Below are positions 1 to 11,700 of a stretch of DNA of 64,000 nt, piece after piece. The translations under genes and the position numbers were made by a program. Origin of the DNA: Rotaria sordida (taxonomy: Eukaryota > Rotifera > Eurotatoria > Philodinida > Philodinidae); assembly GCA_905250125.1 (NCBI GenBank), contig CAJNOL010000402.1, positions 66,223 through 130,222 of the forward strand, read 5' to 3'. The notes under the pieces are model-generated. The model made no database searches. It was not told where the DNA came from and was given only the letters and a program-made list of their open reading frames with translations. The number at the start of each line of letters is the position of its first letter. Position 1 is the first letter of the stretch.

Positions 1-1159
1 GGCGCATAAGGCCGCGTATCTCCGGCTGTGCCGATTCCCTCACATCGCTCAACCACAATGCTTTTATCTTCAGGTCGGGGCGTTTTAATATGCGTACCGA
101 TACATCGTAACCCCACTTAAAGCCTTTGTCGTGAAAGCCGTAAGCAAAGTGCCCACCTGTACTAACCACCCTCGAAAAACGGGAGTTGGTGTGGAAACCC
201 ATGCCTAAACGGATGCCCTCGTACCTATTGTAACGAATGATTTTATCTATTTCTAAATCTATACTTCTGATGGGAATGCGGCCGTTAGAAAGGGCAATAA
301 AACTGCGCAGTTTTTTGTCAAGGTTATTAGCATCGCCCAGGCTATCAATAACCACGTATGTATTGCGCTCTCTCTTGTCTAAGGTGTCAGGGCGGTGCAT
401 ATCCCAAAACTTATCGTCCTTCTCGGTAGCCCGCGGGTCGAGCACCATATCAATGGTTATAAAGTCCTTGCGTTTTAAGTCGGGGTTTATCTTAATCTCT
501 GTTAAATACGTGCGTCCAATGCCCACCAAATTAGCCTGGTTAAACTGCGCGTTTTTAAACATCAAATCGGTGTTTAGCTGCACCGGAAACCACTTGCCAT
601 CAAAAAGCTCATACTTCTGCTGAATTTTAATCCCGAAATTATCTTCCTCGGCAGGTTTAGCAATAACGTTTTGTATGGCATAGCCATTGGTGTTTATGTA
701 CAGCACACCGGTCATGGCATCAAAATTTTTGCCCGTGCGCGGGGCAAATGATATGACAAAGATGGAATCACCTTTCTCGTACAAGGTGTCTTCCAGCACA
801 AACAGGTATTTGTTTTCGCTGTTCTTCGATACCGGGTTTATGTAGGCTTTATCGCCCAACTCTATCAACTCATTATAAAAAGTAAACGATTGCAGCTGTG
901 TTGCCAGCGCCATAAACGATGGGTCTTTAAAGCCCGATGCGCGTATGCCGGTAATATCCTCATTGCTCATATTGGGAGCAATGAATTTCTTCTTGGTAAC
1001 AGTCTCTAATAAAAACAGATGCGTGCGTTCAAAAAACTTCATCACCTTTTCTTTAGAAGTGTCACCTTTCATCTTGGTCAGCGAGTCGTTATTGGCGGTA
1101 AGAATAAGCTTGTTGTACGATGTGTACGAGTATGATTCCAGCTTCTCCGGATTGTTTTT
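1..1159 (-). CDS. Bacterial DUF5686-type protein, internal fragment (probable contaminant)
   Basis: One uninterrupted reading frame of about 385 codons runs right to left from the N gap to the window edge, with neither start nor stop and no introns. The protein reads like the Bacteroidetes DUF5686 / carboxypeptidase-regulatory-like outer-membrane-associated family. Examples are ITGIRASGFKDPSFMALA, then LYINTNGYAIQNVIAKPAEE, then DGKWFPVQLNTDLMFKN, then IGRTYLTEIKINPD. The family is often encoded near TonB-dependent receptors; its biochemical role is not settled. Base composition is clearly richer in GC than the rest of the window, and codons such as GCC, CTG and CGC, rare elsewhere here, are common. 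The forward open frames across this stretch are shadows of it. A recent horizontal transfer is conceivable in a bdelloid, but the lack of introns, the unaltered bacterial codon use and the gap at its edge make a misjoined bacterial contig more likely. Confidence 0.8.
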
Positions 1160-1259
1160 NNNNNNNNNNNNNNNNNNNNNNNNNNNNNNNNNNNNNNNNN
1201 NNNNNNNNNNNNNNNNNNNNNNNNNNNNNNNNNNNNNNNNNNNNNNNNNNNNNNNNNNN
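1160..1259. other. Assembly gap (100 N)
   Basis: Exactly 100 N, the conventional size for a gap of unknown length. It separates bacterial-looking sequence from AT-rich eukaryotic sequence, so the linkage across it is unproven. Confidence 0.99.
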
Positions 1260-1282
1260 ATTCGTGCTGACTACATCTTTAG

Positions 1283-1376
1283 TCAGTATGTTAGATGGAA
1301 GAGGGTGCAGATACCGTCGTCTCTAAAAAGACAAAGATATTATTATTTTTATTATTATTATTATTATTGTTATATT
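1283..1376 (+). repeat. RTE-LINE 5'-end-like remnant followed by ATT microsatellite
   Basis: The stretch around 1290-1335 contains GGGTGCAGATACCG followed by CGT and a run of A, closely resembling the leader of the RTE element at about 51620-51665. It is followed at once by an impure (ATT)n run of some 40 bases. It looks like the head of an RTE-related copy, or of a short non-autonomous derivative, with a simple-repeat tail. The preceding gap hides the left side. The rest of 1377-2751 holds nothing I can identify. Confidence 0.4.
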
Positions 1377-2751
1377 GCATGTTAAACAAAAAACATCGTA
1401 AAGAAGCCAATGTTATAGAGATAATTTTCGATCGTTTTTTCCAAATATCTTCGTCAGTGTTCGAAACCAAAATAGCATTTTTCTCAGTTTAGGCTTTCTT
1501 GATCGCGCAATCTATTCTTCTTTGTCCAGGCTCATTCAATATATTTTATTTTTTTTTGTTCTTCAAGAGCATGTCAAGATGCAGTACAGAGTTTTTTTTT
1601 TCAAATTAAGCTCGTTTTTTTATTATCTATAGAACTATTTATATAAAATATAAATAGATGATCATTTTTAAGGGGTTTTTTGAAACATCGAACTTGTCAG
1701 CTCTTTTCTCCACTTAAAATGTAAAAATTTTAAAAAATGACTCTATACTTGACTGCATCCTGACATGCTCTTTCAAACAGAAAAATTTTAATATATTGAA
1801 ATAGCCTGGGCAGAGAAAAATCGATTCCCAAATGAGCTATTTTTTATCCTTGTTTGTTTCGTATCTCTGTCAAACATCATGGTATAGGCCAGACGTAATC
1901 GTATAGTATAATAAAGTACAATATGTAAAATTTATTCTTTTTCGATTGTTTTGATAGAACGTTTTATTTCATCTATCAACGCTGCATTTATTGTTACATG
2001 GTTCCAATTGATAACTTCGCTAGCTGATTTTATACATTATACTCTATTGGACACAAATCAGTTGAATTTAGTGGTCAATAGTTTATTGGAATAAATGCAG
2101 AAAAATTACCAGAATACCATATTTGACTCAATTTATAAGTTTCAGATTTTGCAGTGTCCTATTGATATGTCCTATTGTTCCCTAAAATTTCGTTTCTGCA
2201 TGTTACAACTATTGGAAGGAAGTCTTTGATGTTTCTCTGCATCTCTTGCCCAATCGGCTAAAGTCATCAGTGATAGTAGCTGTTGGACATATAACCATAA
2301 CTACACCATCACCATTATCGTAGATTTTGATTTTTTCATGAATAGCACCTTTCTTGTCAGTCTCTTCCTTCTTCTAACTTCCCATCAGGTCGTTCTGAGC
2401 ATTTTCATTAGTTTATGGTATGGGCTAGCTGAAGCTATGAATAAGGACTATGTCACAACAGAGGCAGTATTGATACACAAAAATGTTTTGTAAAAACAAT
2501 TGAAAAAGAATAAATTTTACATATTGTATTTTATTTTACTATATAATTACGTCTGATCCTATGAAACGAAAGAGAATATATTCGTTAAATAAAGTATACC
2601 ATTTTGTGCAGAATTCCAAGCGCTATTTTTTTGAAAAAAAAAGATGTCTCGATCAAGTGAACAATAGAGAAGAAATTTCGAAAATACTGAGATAGCAGTT
2701 ATTTATGGCCCACACGCTAATTCCGATAATCTTTTCAATTTTTGAATATAG

Positions 2752-5700
2752 GCATTAACGCAACTGTATTTACAAGTGAATCAAATCTCGGACAATGGGG
2801 CGCAGCATTTAGCCGAAGCGTTAAAAGTCAATAAAGTAAGCTGTTTTCTTGAATATAGATCTGCACTCAGTCACACACACATTCGTTTGAAATTGTTGAT
2901 AATCAACAATCGAATCTGACCATAGTGTAGACCGATTCTTGAGAACAATTTGTCAAGATTTTTTTACGAGTGTGTTAATTGTTCAAAGAGGATCCATAGG
3001 ATGTAAATCTGAAGTTTCTAGTGAACTATTTTCATAATTAATTGAGTGCGTTGTGAAATTATATATCATATTTTTAGGAAGATTACCGAATATTTTCAGA
3101 CCAGCTTGGTATTTTTGATCTTTAAATATCTCTCAAATCTGTGTGCTGGGTTGTCTCATATCACAGAAGATTTGTACTATTATGGATTTCAACTGAAAAT
3201 TAGAAAAAATAAACTTTTCATTAGATAATTAACTAACGAAGATTTTTCTTGATATTTGACGTTGAAATCTCGAAAAGTAAATAATTTTCACATGTAGAAA
3301 TTTTCGTCAAAATTGAGATGATTCGCTTTCAAATCTGTTCTGAATTTCAGGCAAAATATAAAAATTAATTCTTCAATTCATAAATTAATAATTAAGGATT
3401 ATTTAGAGTTTCTCTGATCAATACTTCTCAAAGTGGAGTATATTCAACGGTGTAAACTTTCCACTCGTTTCAATATCAAAGACTTTTAGTTCTATTTTCA
3501 ACTTCAGCTCAAAACTGTAAAATCACATTTTTATTTTGACAGTTAAAAAAGTAGGATTTTAATCATTGCTTTGTTTCAATATCTTAAAAATAGAATGTTT
3601 TTCACAAAAAAAAATTGTTAAAAGAACTATTTATACATTGTGAATTTTTTATCTACAGTTAAACATAGCTTGCATCAAAATACTTTGATTTAAAAAAATC
3701 TAAAGATATTTATAATGATTTTACAAGGGGGAACAAACTGATTTCTGATTTCTATGATTTCCAGTGATTTCTAGTGATTTCCAGTGATTTCTGGTGATTT
3801 CTCGGAAGGGTCAAAAAACTGGTTTGTAATAACAGAAATCGTCAGAAATCATAGGAATCATTGGAAATCACTGGAAATCACTGGAAATCACTGAAAATCA
3901 GAGAAATCAAAGAAATCACTGGAAATCACCAGAAATCATCAGAAATTATCAGAAATCACTAGAAATCACCAGAAAATCATCTTGCGATTTCCAGTGATTT
4001 CTAGTGATTTCCAGAGATTTCCAGAGATTTCCAGTGATTTCTAGTGATTTCCAGTGATTTCTAGTGATTTCCAGAGATTTTCAGTGATTTCTAGCGATTT
4101 CCAGTGATTTCCAGTTGATTTCTAAACTAGAAATCAGTTTGTTCCCCTTGTGATTTTACTTAAAAACCTTTCCATTCAATCTTAAATATCAATCGGATTC
4201 AATCCCGTATTTCATTCCTAAAGGGAATTTTGACGATTTTAATACTCTCAGGTATATCGATAAATGTCAACATTAGCCTTTTCTTTTGGTTTATAACAGT
4301 GACATGAAAGAGAAAAAAATACACGCCTCTTTATAAACAACATCTTTGTATTTAACAATATTATTTTCATGAGAATCATGATGCTATTGAGATAACCTAT
4401 TGAAAATCATAATTAAAGAATTGTCATTTCTCTCTACTCATAGGAATATTGACAACATCTATAATATCAATGTTGTTCCATTCTAATCTGGAAGAATCAG
4501 ATACTTGAGAAAAAAATAACGCAAATATTCCTTTGGTTTATTCATTTTTATCGTTGAATGAGAGTATTTTTCATATACAGGCAAACAAAATCTCAGAATA
4601 GAAATTAATGAATGCGAGCAGTATCCGAAAGTTCTATCGTATGATATTCACTTCAGTTTTTATTGTAATCTATTGATCAGTCATTTCGATGATCAAATAT
4701 GTTGAAGCATTGATGTCGTGAATACTGTAGTCTAATTTTAAGAGATGCATCTATTGATACCTAGTGAATTGATTCTTTTCAAATTATTTTCTTTCTTTAA
4801 TAAGTTAAGGTGAATTCCTAACATGTGCATAAAAAACTAGGCAAAGTCTCCTAGGATGATCTGTCTATGGTAACAACAGTTCTTCTGTTTAGTTCACAGG
4901 CTCTTCTATTCAAAATAATATTTCTAAAAAGTACTATTTCGAAATTTATTCTTCATAATGCTTGATACTATGCTTTGTTCCTTGCTTATTCACTATTTTT
5001 GTCAGTTCTTTTTTTTTTTTGAAAATTTTTAATAAATTTCATAGAAACTTCTATGTAGTACATGAGAAAAAGCATCATGAGCAATTGAGCTTTTGTACTA
5101 ATAAATTTCTTGACTGCAATCGATTTAGTATGAACAAAAAATCTTCTGAAATATATTTAAGTGTTGAAAATCTCTTATTGACAAAGAATTATTGTTTGAG
5201 TCTTGAACATATTTGCAAGAGATTGGCTTAGAGGTATTTTCATTCAATATTAAATATGAACTAGATTTAATACATTTGACGCTTTCTCTCTTTAGTGGAC
5301 CTATAAATATTATCAAAAAACACGGACGATTTCGTTTTCAATTTTATTCATCAGAGAAGAAATAGCATACGCAGAAAGAGTGAGTGTCTGAAAGAAAATC
5401 TGATGAAAAATTCTTTTATTTGGAGCCATCGGCAGTGAGATTCCTTAGAAAAACTCGATAAAAGTGGTGTCAGCATTATAAAAGTGAGTAAGAATAATGT
5501 CATTTTATTCCTGCATGATCATTATCTTATGAGCCTTTTCATTTATATATTGGGTTGATTCTTGTTCGTGTGGTTGTTTAAATTTGAACGAGAAAAGGGA
5601 GAATGCTTCTAGTCAGTAGATCTCATGGAGACAGAAGCGAGAGATAGAGAGATTGTTGGCGCACATGACAAGGTTCGTCATATTCCACAGGTTTAACTTA

Positions 5701-8700
5701 ATTTTCTTCATCTAATAGTCTCGAAAGTTGTCGATGAGATCATCGATCAAATCTGGCGCTACTTCCCCAGCAATGTCGTCGAAATCGAGTTCGACCTCAT
5801 TAAGTGGAAGTACAACGAAGTTCATGAACTTACGAACAGAGAAGCTAGCGTCGATATTTGTCTTGTAAAGTTTGGCAAGTTAGAATGTATGAACTTTACG
5901 GTGGATAGCAGAAAAGTGGACTGATGGATCGCAAAGAAATGTGCTCTTCTATCTACTACGATAAGAGAACTCTTGCGATATTTTATTTCGTGAAGGTTTT
6001 CTTGTGTCTTGTTTCCCTAATTTGTCTATTGCAGTTTTCTTGATACAGTCGCTTTGTCTATCAAGAGGCAGTAGAAATTTTGGACGAAATAGTATTCACT
6101 TTTCATGCGTCTCCCTATTCTAAATCATCTTAAGAACTATTTTTTTACTCAAGTTTTGATCCATTCTTGAGAACTCAGATGTTGGATTTCTGATGTTAGT
6201 AAAAGCCCAATGTGTTATGAACATGATAACTATTAGTAAATTATTTCTATGGAATATATGACTTGTTCAGATAATACACGTGACTCTAGCTATGTTTGTC
6301 TCATTACCTTACAATTAGGTCTTGGCAATTGTCTGATTTATTGACAGGGTTGAGAAAATGAATAAGTTAGATTTTTTCCTATTATTGGGAGTTGTATCAG
6401 ATTTTAACCCAAAGTCTACGGGAATAGTTAGGAACAATACTAAAGTTTTAGGATAAAGTGCTATCAAGAATTGATCACACTGATTTTTCAAGTTACTTGG
6501 TACCTTTTCCTATTTGATTCCATTAATCTGAAGAAAACTCTTGGACAAAGAGATAGCGCATCCGATCACATTCCACTAAGAAATACTATTAAGATTTCCA
6601 ATTCTACAGTTTATTTTATCAGGACAATATTTGTTTCAAGATCATCTACAGTTAGAAAACTCAGCACTAATTTGAGCAAATGAGCATATCACTTAATAAT
6701 TGTAAGGACTCAAGTTCTCTATAGAATACGTGAAAAGTTCTTACTTACTTCCTAACACCAGAGAAGCTACCGAATAGTTAGATGTATGACAATTGATAGT
6801 GCACCATTACATAGGGATAGATATTAAACAGTATTAGTTTACAAATCCCATTATCCTCTTCACTTTTCACTGTAGACCCTAACTCACATCTGGTTGCATC
6901 AGAATCAAATCGGAGATAATGGGGCACAGCATCTAGCCAATGGGTTAAAAGACAATAAAGTAAGCAACTTCTTCAGCTGATTTTTTCAAGTACAGATCTT
7001 AACTCTGTCACACGCAGCCGTATAGACTTGTTGATAATTAACAGTCGAAGTCGAGCATATAGCAGAAAGATTCATGAAGACAACTTGTCAAGATTTTGTT
7101 AACGTTGAAGAATTTGTTCGAGTGTGTTAGATTTTAAAAAAGAATCCATAAGATGCGAATTTCAAGTTCTTGATCAACTATTTTTATGGTCATTGGAGAA
7201 TATTCTGAAATCATATTCTACATTTTCAATAACATAATCGGATAATTTTGAGAAAATTTCATAAATTTTGACGTTGAACTCGGATCGAATATGAGTAATG
7301 TGCTGTATTGAAAGAGTGAAAGATTCCATACAAACTATACTGCTGTATCGTATCACAAAAGACTTATACTATAAAACTATGAATTTCGTCTCAAAATTAA
7401 AAGAACTTAATTCTTCCATCAATATCCACAGAATGGAATCATTCTAACTAACGAGAATTTCTATCTCCTTCTATATAAGGGAATAATACCTTTGCTATCA
7501 ATTTGTATTTCCGAAATTAATTAATCGATAGCTTGCTTTGGTTACTTTTCTCAATATGTCAGAAAAGAAATGATTTTCAGCGATTGGAATTTCAGTCTAT
7601 TATAAAATGAATGAATTGTACTTTATTTTTGAATTTCAGATCTGAATAAAAAAGAATTAAACTTTTATTCTATGATTATTAACAGGACATTTTCTAGATG
7701 TCTTGTCTGAATGTCTCACAAAAAGAATAATTTTCACTTCTGAGAGTTTGCACTCTTATTTACATGAAGGACTTCAACTCCTTTGTCCCGAAGAAAGTTT
7801 CACAAAAGTAAGCCGAATTTTCTCGAATAGTTTGACTTAAGTTTCAGAATGAATTGGAATGTTAATATTGTTTCAAAATAATCCGATGTTCACTAATATT
7901 ATCAAATATATTTACATTTCTAAAGGATTTAACTTCGAGAGCTAGCACAATAATAGGTTTCCTTCTTCTTTGCTCACTCAACTTGTAAAAATCTGGCACA
8001 TTACAAAACGGCTACTTGAAAGAAATAAATGAATTAGCCGAAGTACTGAAAAGAAAAGATATTTGCGTTTGACTGCATAAAAACAGGTTGAGTAACTGCA
8101 TCTGTCAGAGATGGTACAACATTCTCGAAATTTATTTTTATTGCTTCGATCGAAACTCAATTGATCAGCGTGCTGCTCTACAATAGTTTATCTGTGTATA
8201 TTTCATGATTATTTTGACTTTTCTTATTGTAGAAGCTTTACAAAGTAAAATATCGATTCGTTATAATTCAATGGATGAAAAGGAGTTTTTGAAAATTTAT
8301 TTTAAACTTAAAACGAATTCAGACCTTTCGAAAAGAAATATGCTAATGCTCTCAGATCGATCTGTCAATGTTAGCAGTTCTTTGTATTGTTTCACAGTTT
8401 TTTTTATATTTGGAACCATATTTCAGAAATTTTTTTCATCAAAATTTAATCTCTTCGATATTTGGTCTGACACTTTGTTCGATTCATCTTAGTTTTACCA
8501 ATTTTCTATTTTTTTTCAACATATTTTCAATACTCATCATACAGAATTCTATAGTTTTGGTAGGAAAAATTGCCAAAATCAATGTAATCCTTCTTTCCCA
8601 ATAATACTTTCTAAGACTGCAACAGAATTATTTTAGGTATAAAATCTTCTAATATTGAGCTAAACACTAGAAATTTCTCATCAGAAATGCATTATGACTT

Positions 8701-11700
8701 AAGTCAGAATATGTTGATTAAACAAAATCTAGAAATATTTAAAACATTTTGGCTTAAAGTTTTCTTCATACAGCCTTGAATATGAATTTGATTTGATTAA
8801 CTATAGAATTTCTGAGCGAAACTTAACTCTTTTAATGCTTTAAGTGTGACCTATTTATCATATTAGCAGCAATTCTTTCTTTTTTTTTTCATACGATATA
8901 GAAGTTATCAATCCATTATTTTTCATGACAACCGAATTTCCGTATCATTCATTGGAAAAGCTCACCAAAAAATTTTCATTTCATTTGAGTCGTATGAATA
9001 TTGAAAATGCCTTGTATACTAATGTGTTATTGTATCGTTAAGTACTTCTACTTTACTGTTGAGAGAAAATTAGATGTCTAAAAAATATTGAACTCAAATT
9101 ATTTTTGTTATTTAATTCATTACTTTCAATATAAATGTAATCGAACATTTTCGATTTAACACATGACACAGAATAAATCAATTTGAAAGTATTTTCAGTA
9201 TAACTGTGTCAGGATTTCTTTTTTTGAAGCCAAATTCCTTTTCTGAAAGGTCTACCATTAAATTCTAAACAAGATCGGTATCAAAAGTTTTTTTTTGAGA
9301 GAATTGAGCAGAAAAACTCAAGTAGAACACTTAGCATATCAAAAAAGGACCAACTTTTAAAGATTTTAAAAACAATGTTGTCCAATCTTTCTAATAGATA
9401 TTAATGATTAAAATAAAATATTAGAAGCGTTTTGTCACCTACAAGAAGCTCTATTGATTGATGATCACTTGAAAATTTTCATATTTATCTTGGCGACAAA
9501 AAACAATAATCATTTTTTAGATTTTCAAAAATTTAGCTGTTTCAAACTGTTCTTCAGAAGCTCTTAGGAAACGACGCATAACTAAGCTCATTTTAATAGC
9601 ATCCTTTAAATTTGAGTTTTCTTTATTTTGATAAAAATTGACTATGACATCAATTACAGAGATGAAAGATAATATAAACATTTTTTCTTTAGTTCAGTTG
9701 AAGATATTTAGTGTGCGTTAGTCATTTGGAATAATATTAAAGAAAGTCGTGTTTTTTTTTAATCTGAAATTCGATGTGTCAAAACTGTTGACTCTAAGAA
9801 GAGAAGAAGCAAACTGGAAAGTATTCAATACATCTTGGCTTTGTTTTTTTCTTGCGATTAGTATAGCGAAAAAACGTTCCGAAGTTTATTTTCAAAACAG
9901 TTTAGAGAGTTGGTCCTTTCTGGCGTGTGTAGTGTTCTAGTTAAATTTTTTCTGTTAACTTTCTAAAAAATAGTTTTAAAGATACATCACTTGTGTCGAA
10001 TTGAATATTAAATCTATTGGAAACATATTAACTTGAAAGAATGAAAATTATCGGAGTTTTAGTGACAATACTGATACTCTCATTTATTCGGAGCAATTCA
10101 TTAAAAACTAAAAGATGTCAGCCAAGTAATTTACGCATAATAAATAATCAGAAAATTTCAATGTTACGTCCTAGTTGTTGGTTTCGTTGTTTTTCGTCGC
10201 TTTTGCACCTGTTTCTGTACTGACCAGACATTCAGATTTATCATTAAATAGACAAGGAGACGAAAGATATGGTTTTAATTAATTAACGATTTTCAGAATA
10301 TTCATTTGTCCTTTTTCACAGAGGCACTCACTACACTGGTCCTTCAAAACAATCAAATCGGAGATAATGGGGCACAAAAGCTCGCGGAAGGATTGAAAGT
10401 GAATAATGTAAGCGACTTTTTCAGTTGATGTCTCGAGTACCGATATGTATTTTGTCAGTAAAGCTCACATTAAATTGTTTATGATCAAATATCGAATCGT
10501 AGATTAGCATAGAGAAATTCTTGAGATATAATTGTCAAGATTCCATTTTGCTCCGATTGAATAAATCTCACGAATACTCTACTTATTCAAATAAAATCTA
10601 AAGAAAGTAGAATTCCAGGTTGTAATAAACAAGTTTCGAGTTCACATGGCAGTGATTTGAAATTATACTGCCAACGACAAAATGACTGCGAATCGCATTT
10701 TTGATGTAACTTTTGATAGAAACAAGATAGAGAGTTGCAGTTTCCGCCATTGGAAAGCGGAGATAAAGAAGCATGGAAACGTATTTTACAAACTTTTTCA
10801 AATATGCTTTTTGAGTCTTTTAAAGTTCATTCTCCAAAAATCGGTAAGGAAAAAACAGTTTTTATCAAACAGAAAAAAAGAAAAAAGTTTTATTTTTCAT
10901 AGGAACTGTTAGAAAAATCGGCTTCTAGTTTCGAGTAGAATACTTATAACTCCTGAACAATCGAAGCTCAGAATCTGAGCGGTGCACAGTTTTATAGATC
11001 TTCAATTGTTGCTTTCAATATATATCAGATAGTTGAAAATTCCTTGTAGTCACCTATCAAGAACATTGTTTCACAAAAAAGCTCAATTGAAAACTTTAGA
11101 AAAACCAAATCAAAAAGTCTATAACATATGATTCAATGTGTCTTAACTTCCTCTTTCCAATAGTGAAAACCGCAGCTCACTATCTTGTTTCTGTCAAAAA
11201 TTACATCAAAAATGCAATTCGCAGTCATTTTGTCGTTGGTAGTCTGTTAGTTTAGAATTCTTGTAGTAGAATGAATGCTAGATCAAAGTTGAATATTAAG
11301 TTTTCAGCTCGAAAAATATAACTATAGCAATGTCTTGTGAATTGTGGTCGAAGTATCTCATGACAAGAAGTCTTTCTAGTGGTGAAATTTATTGTCCAAT
11401 TTCGTCTCATTGAAATCTAGCAATGAAGAAAAGGAGACCTTGTAATTGTAAAGTTTGGTTTTTGAACTCATAAGAAATTTGACTACCTTTGTTTTGACGA
11501 TTGTTAGAATTTGTCGAAATTCCATATATGTCTATAGTGGACGTCCATACGACTGATGCTTAGCTGGGCAATCTTTTACTTTTATATATTTGATGACCAT
11601 TCCATCTTTTCTTACTGCTCAATATTAAGAAGTCAACATAACGATTCATTGTAATCAAAAGAATTGCAACGAAATTTTTCAGTTGAAATTAAAGAGATTC

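Noticed and set aside
237..1385. Forward open frames (237-623, 945-1385, 1120-1326)
   Set aside because: They overlap the continuous bacterial frame on the other strand or run through the N gap and a microsatellite.
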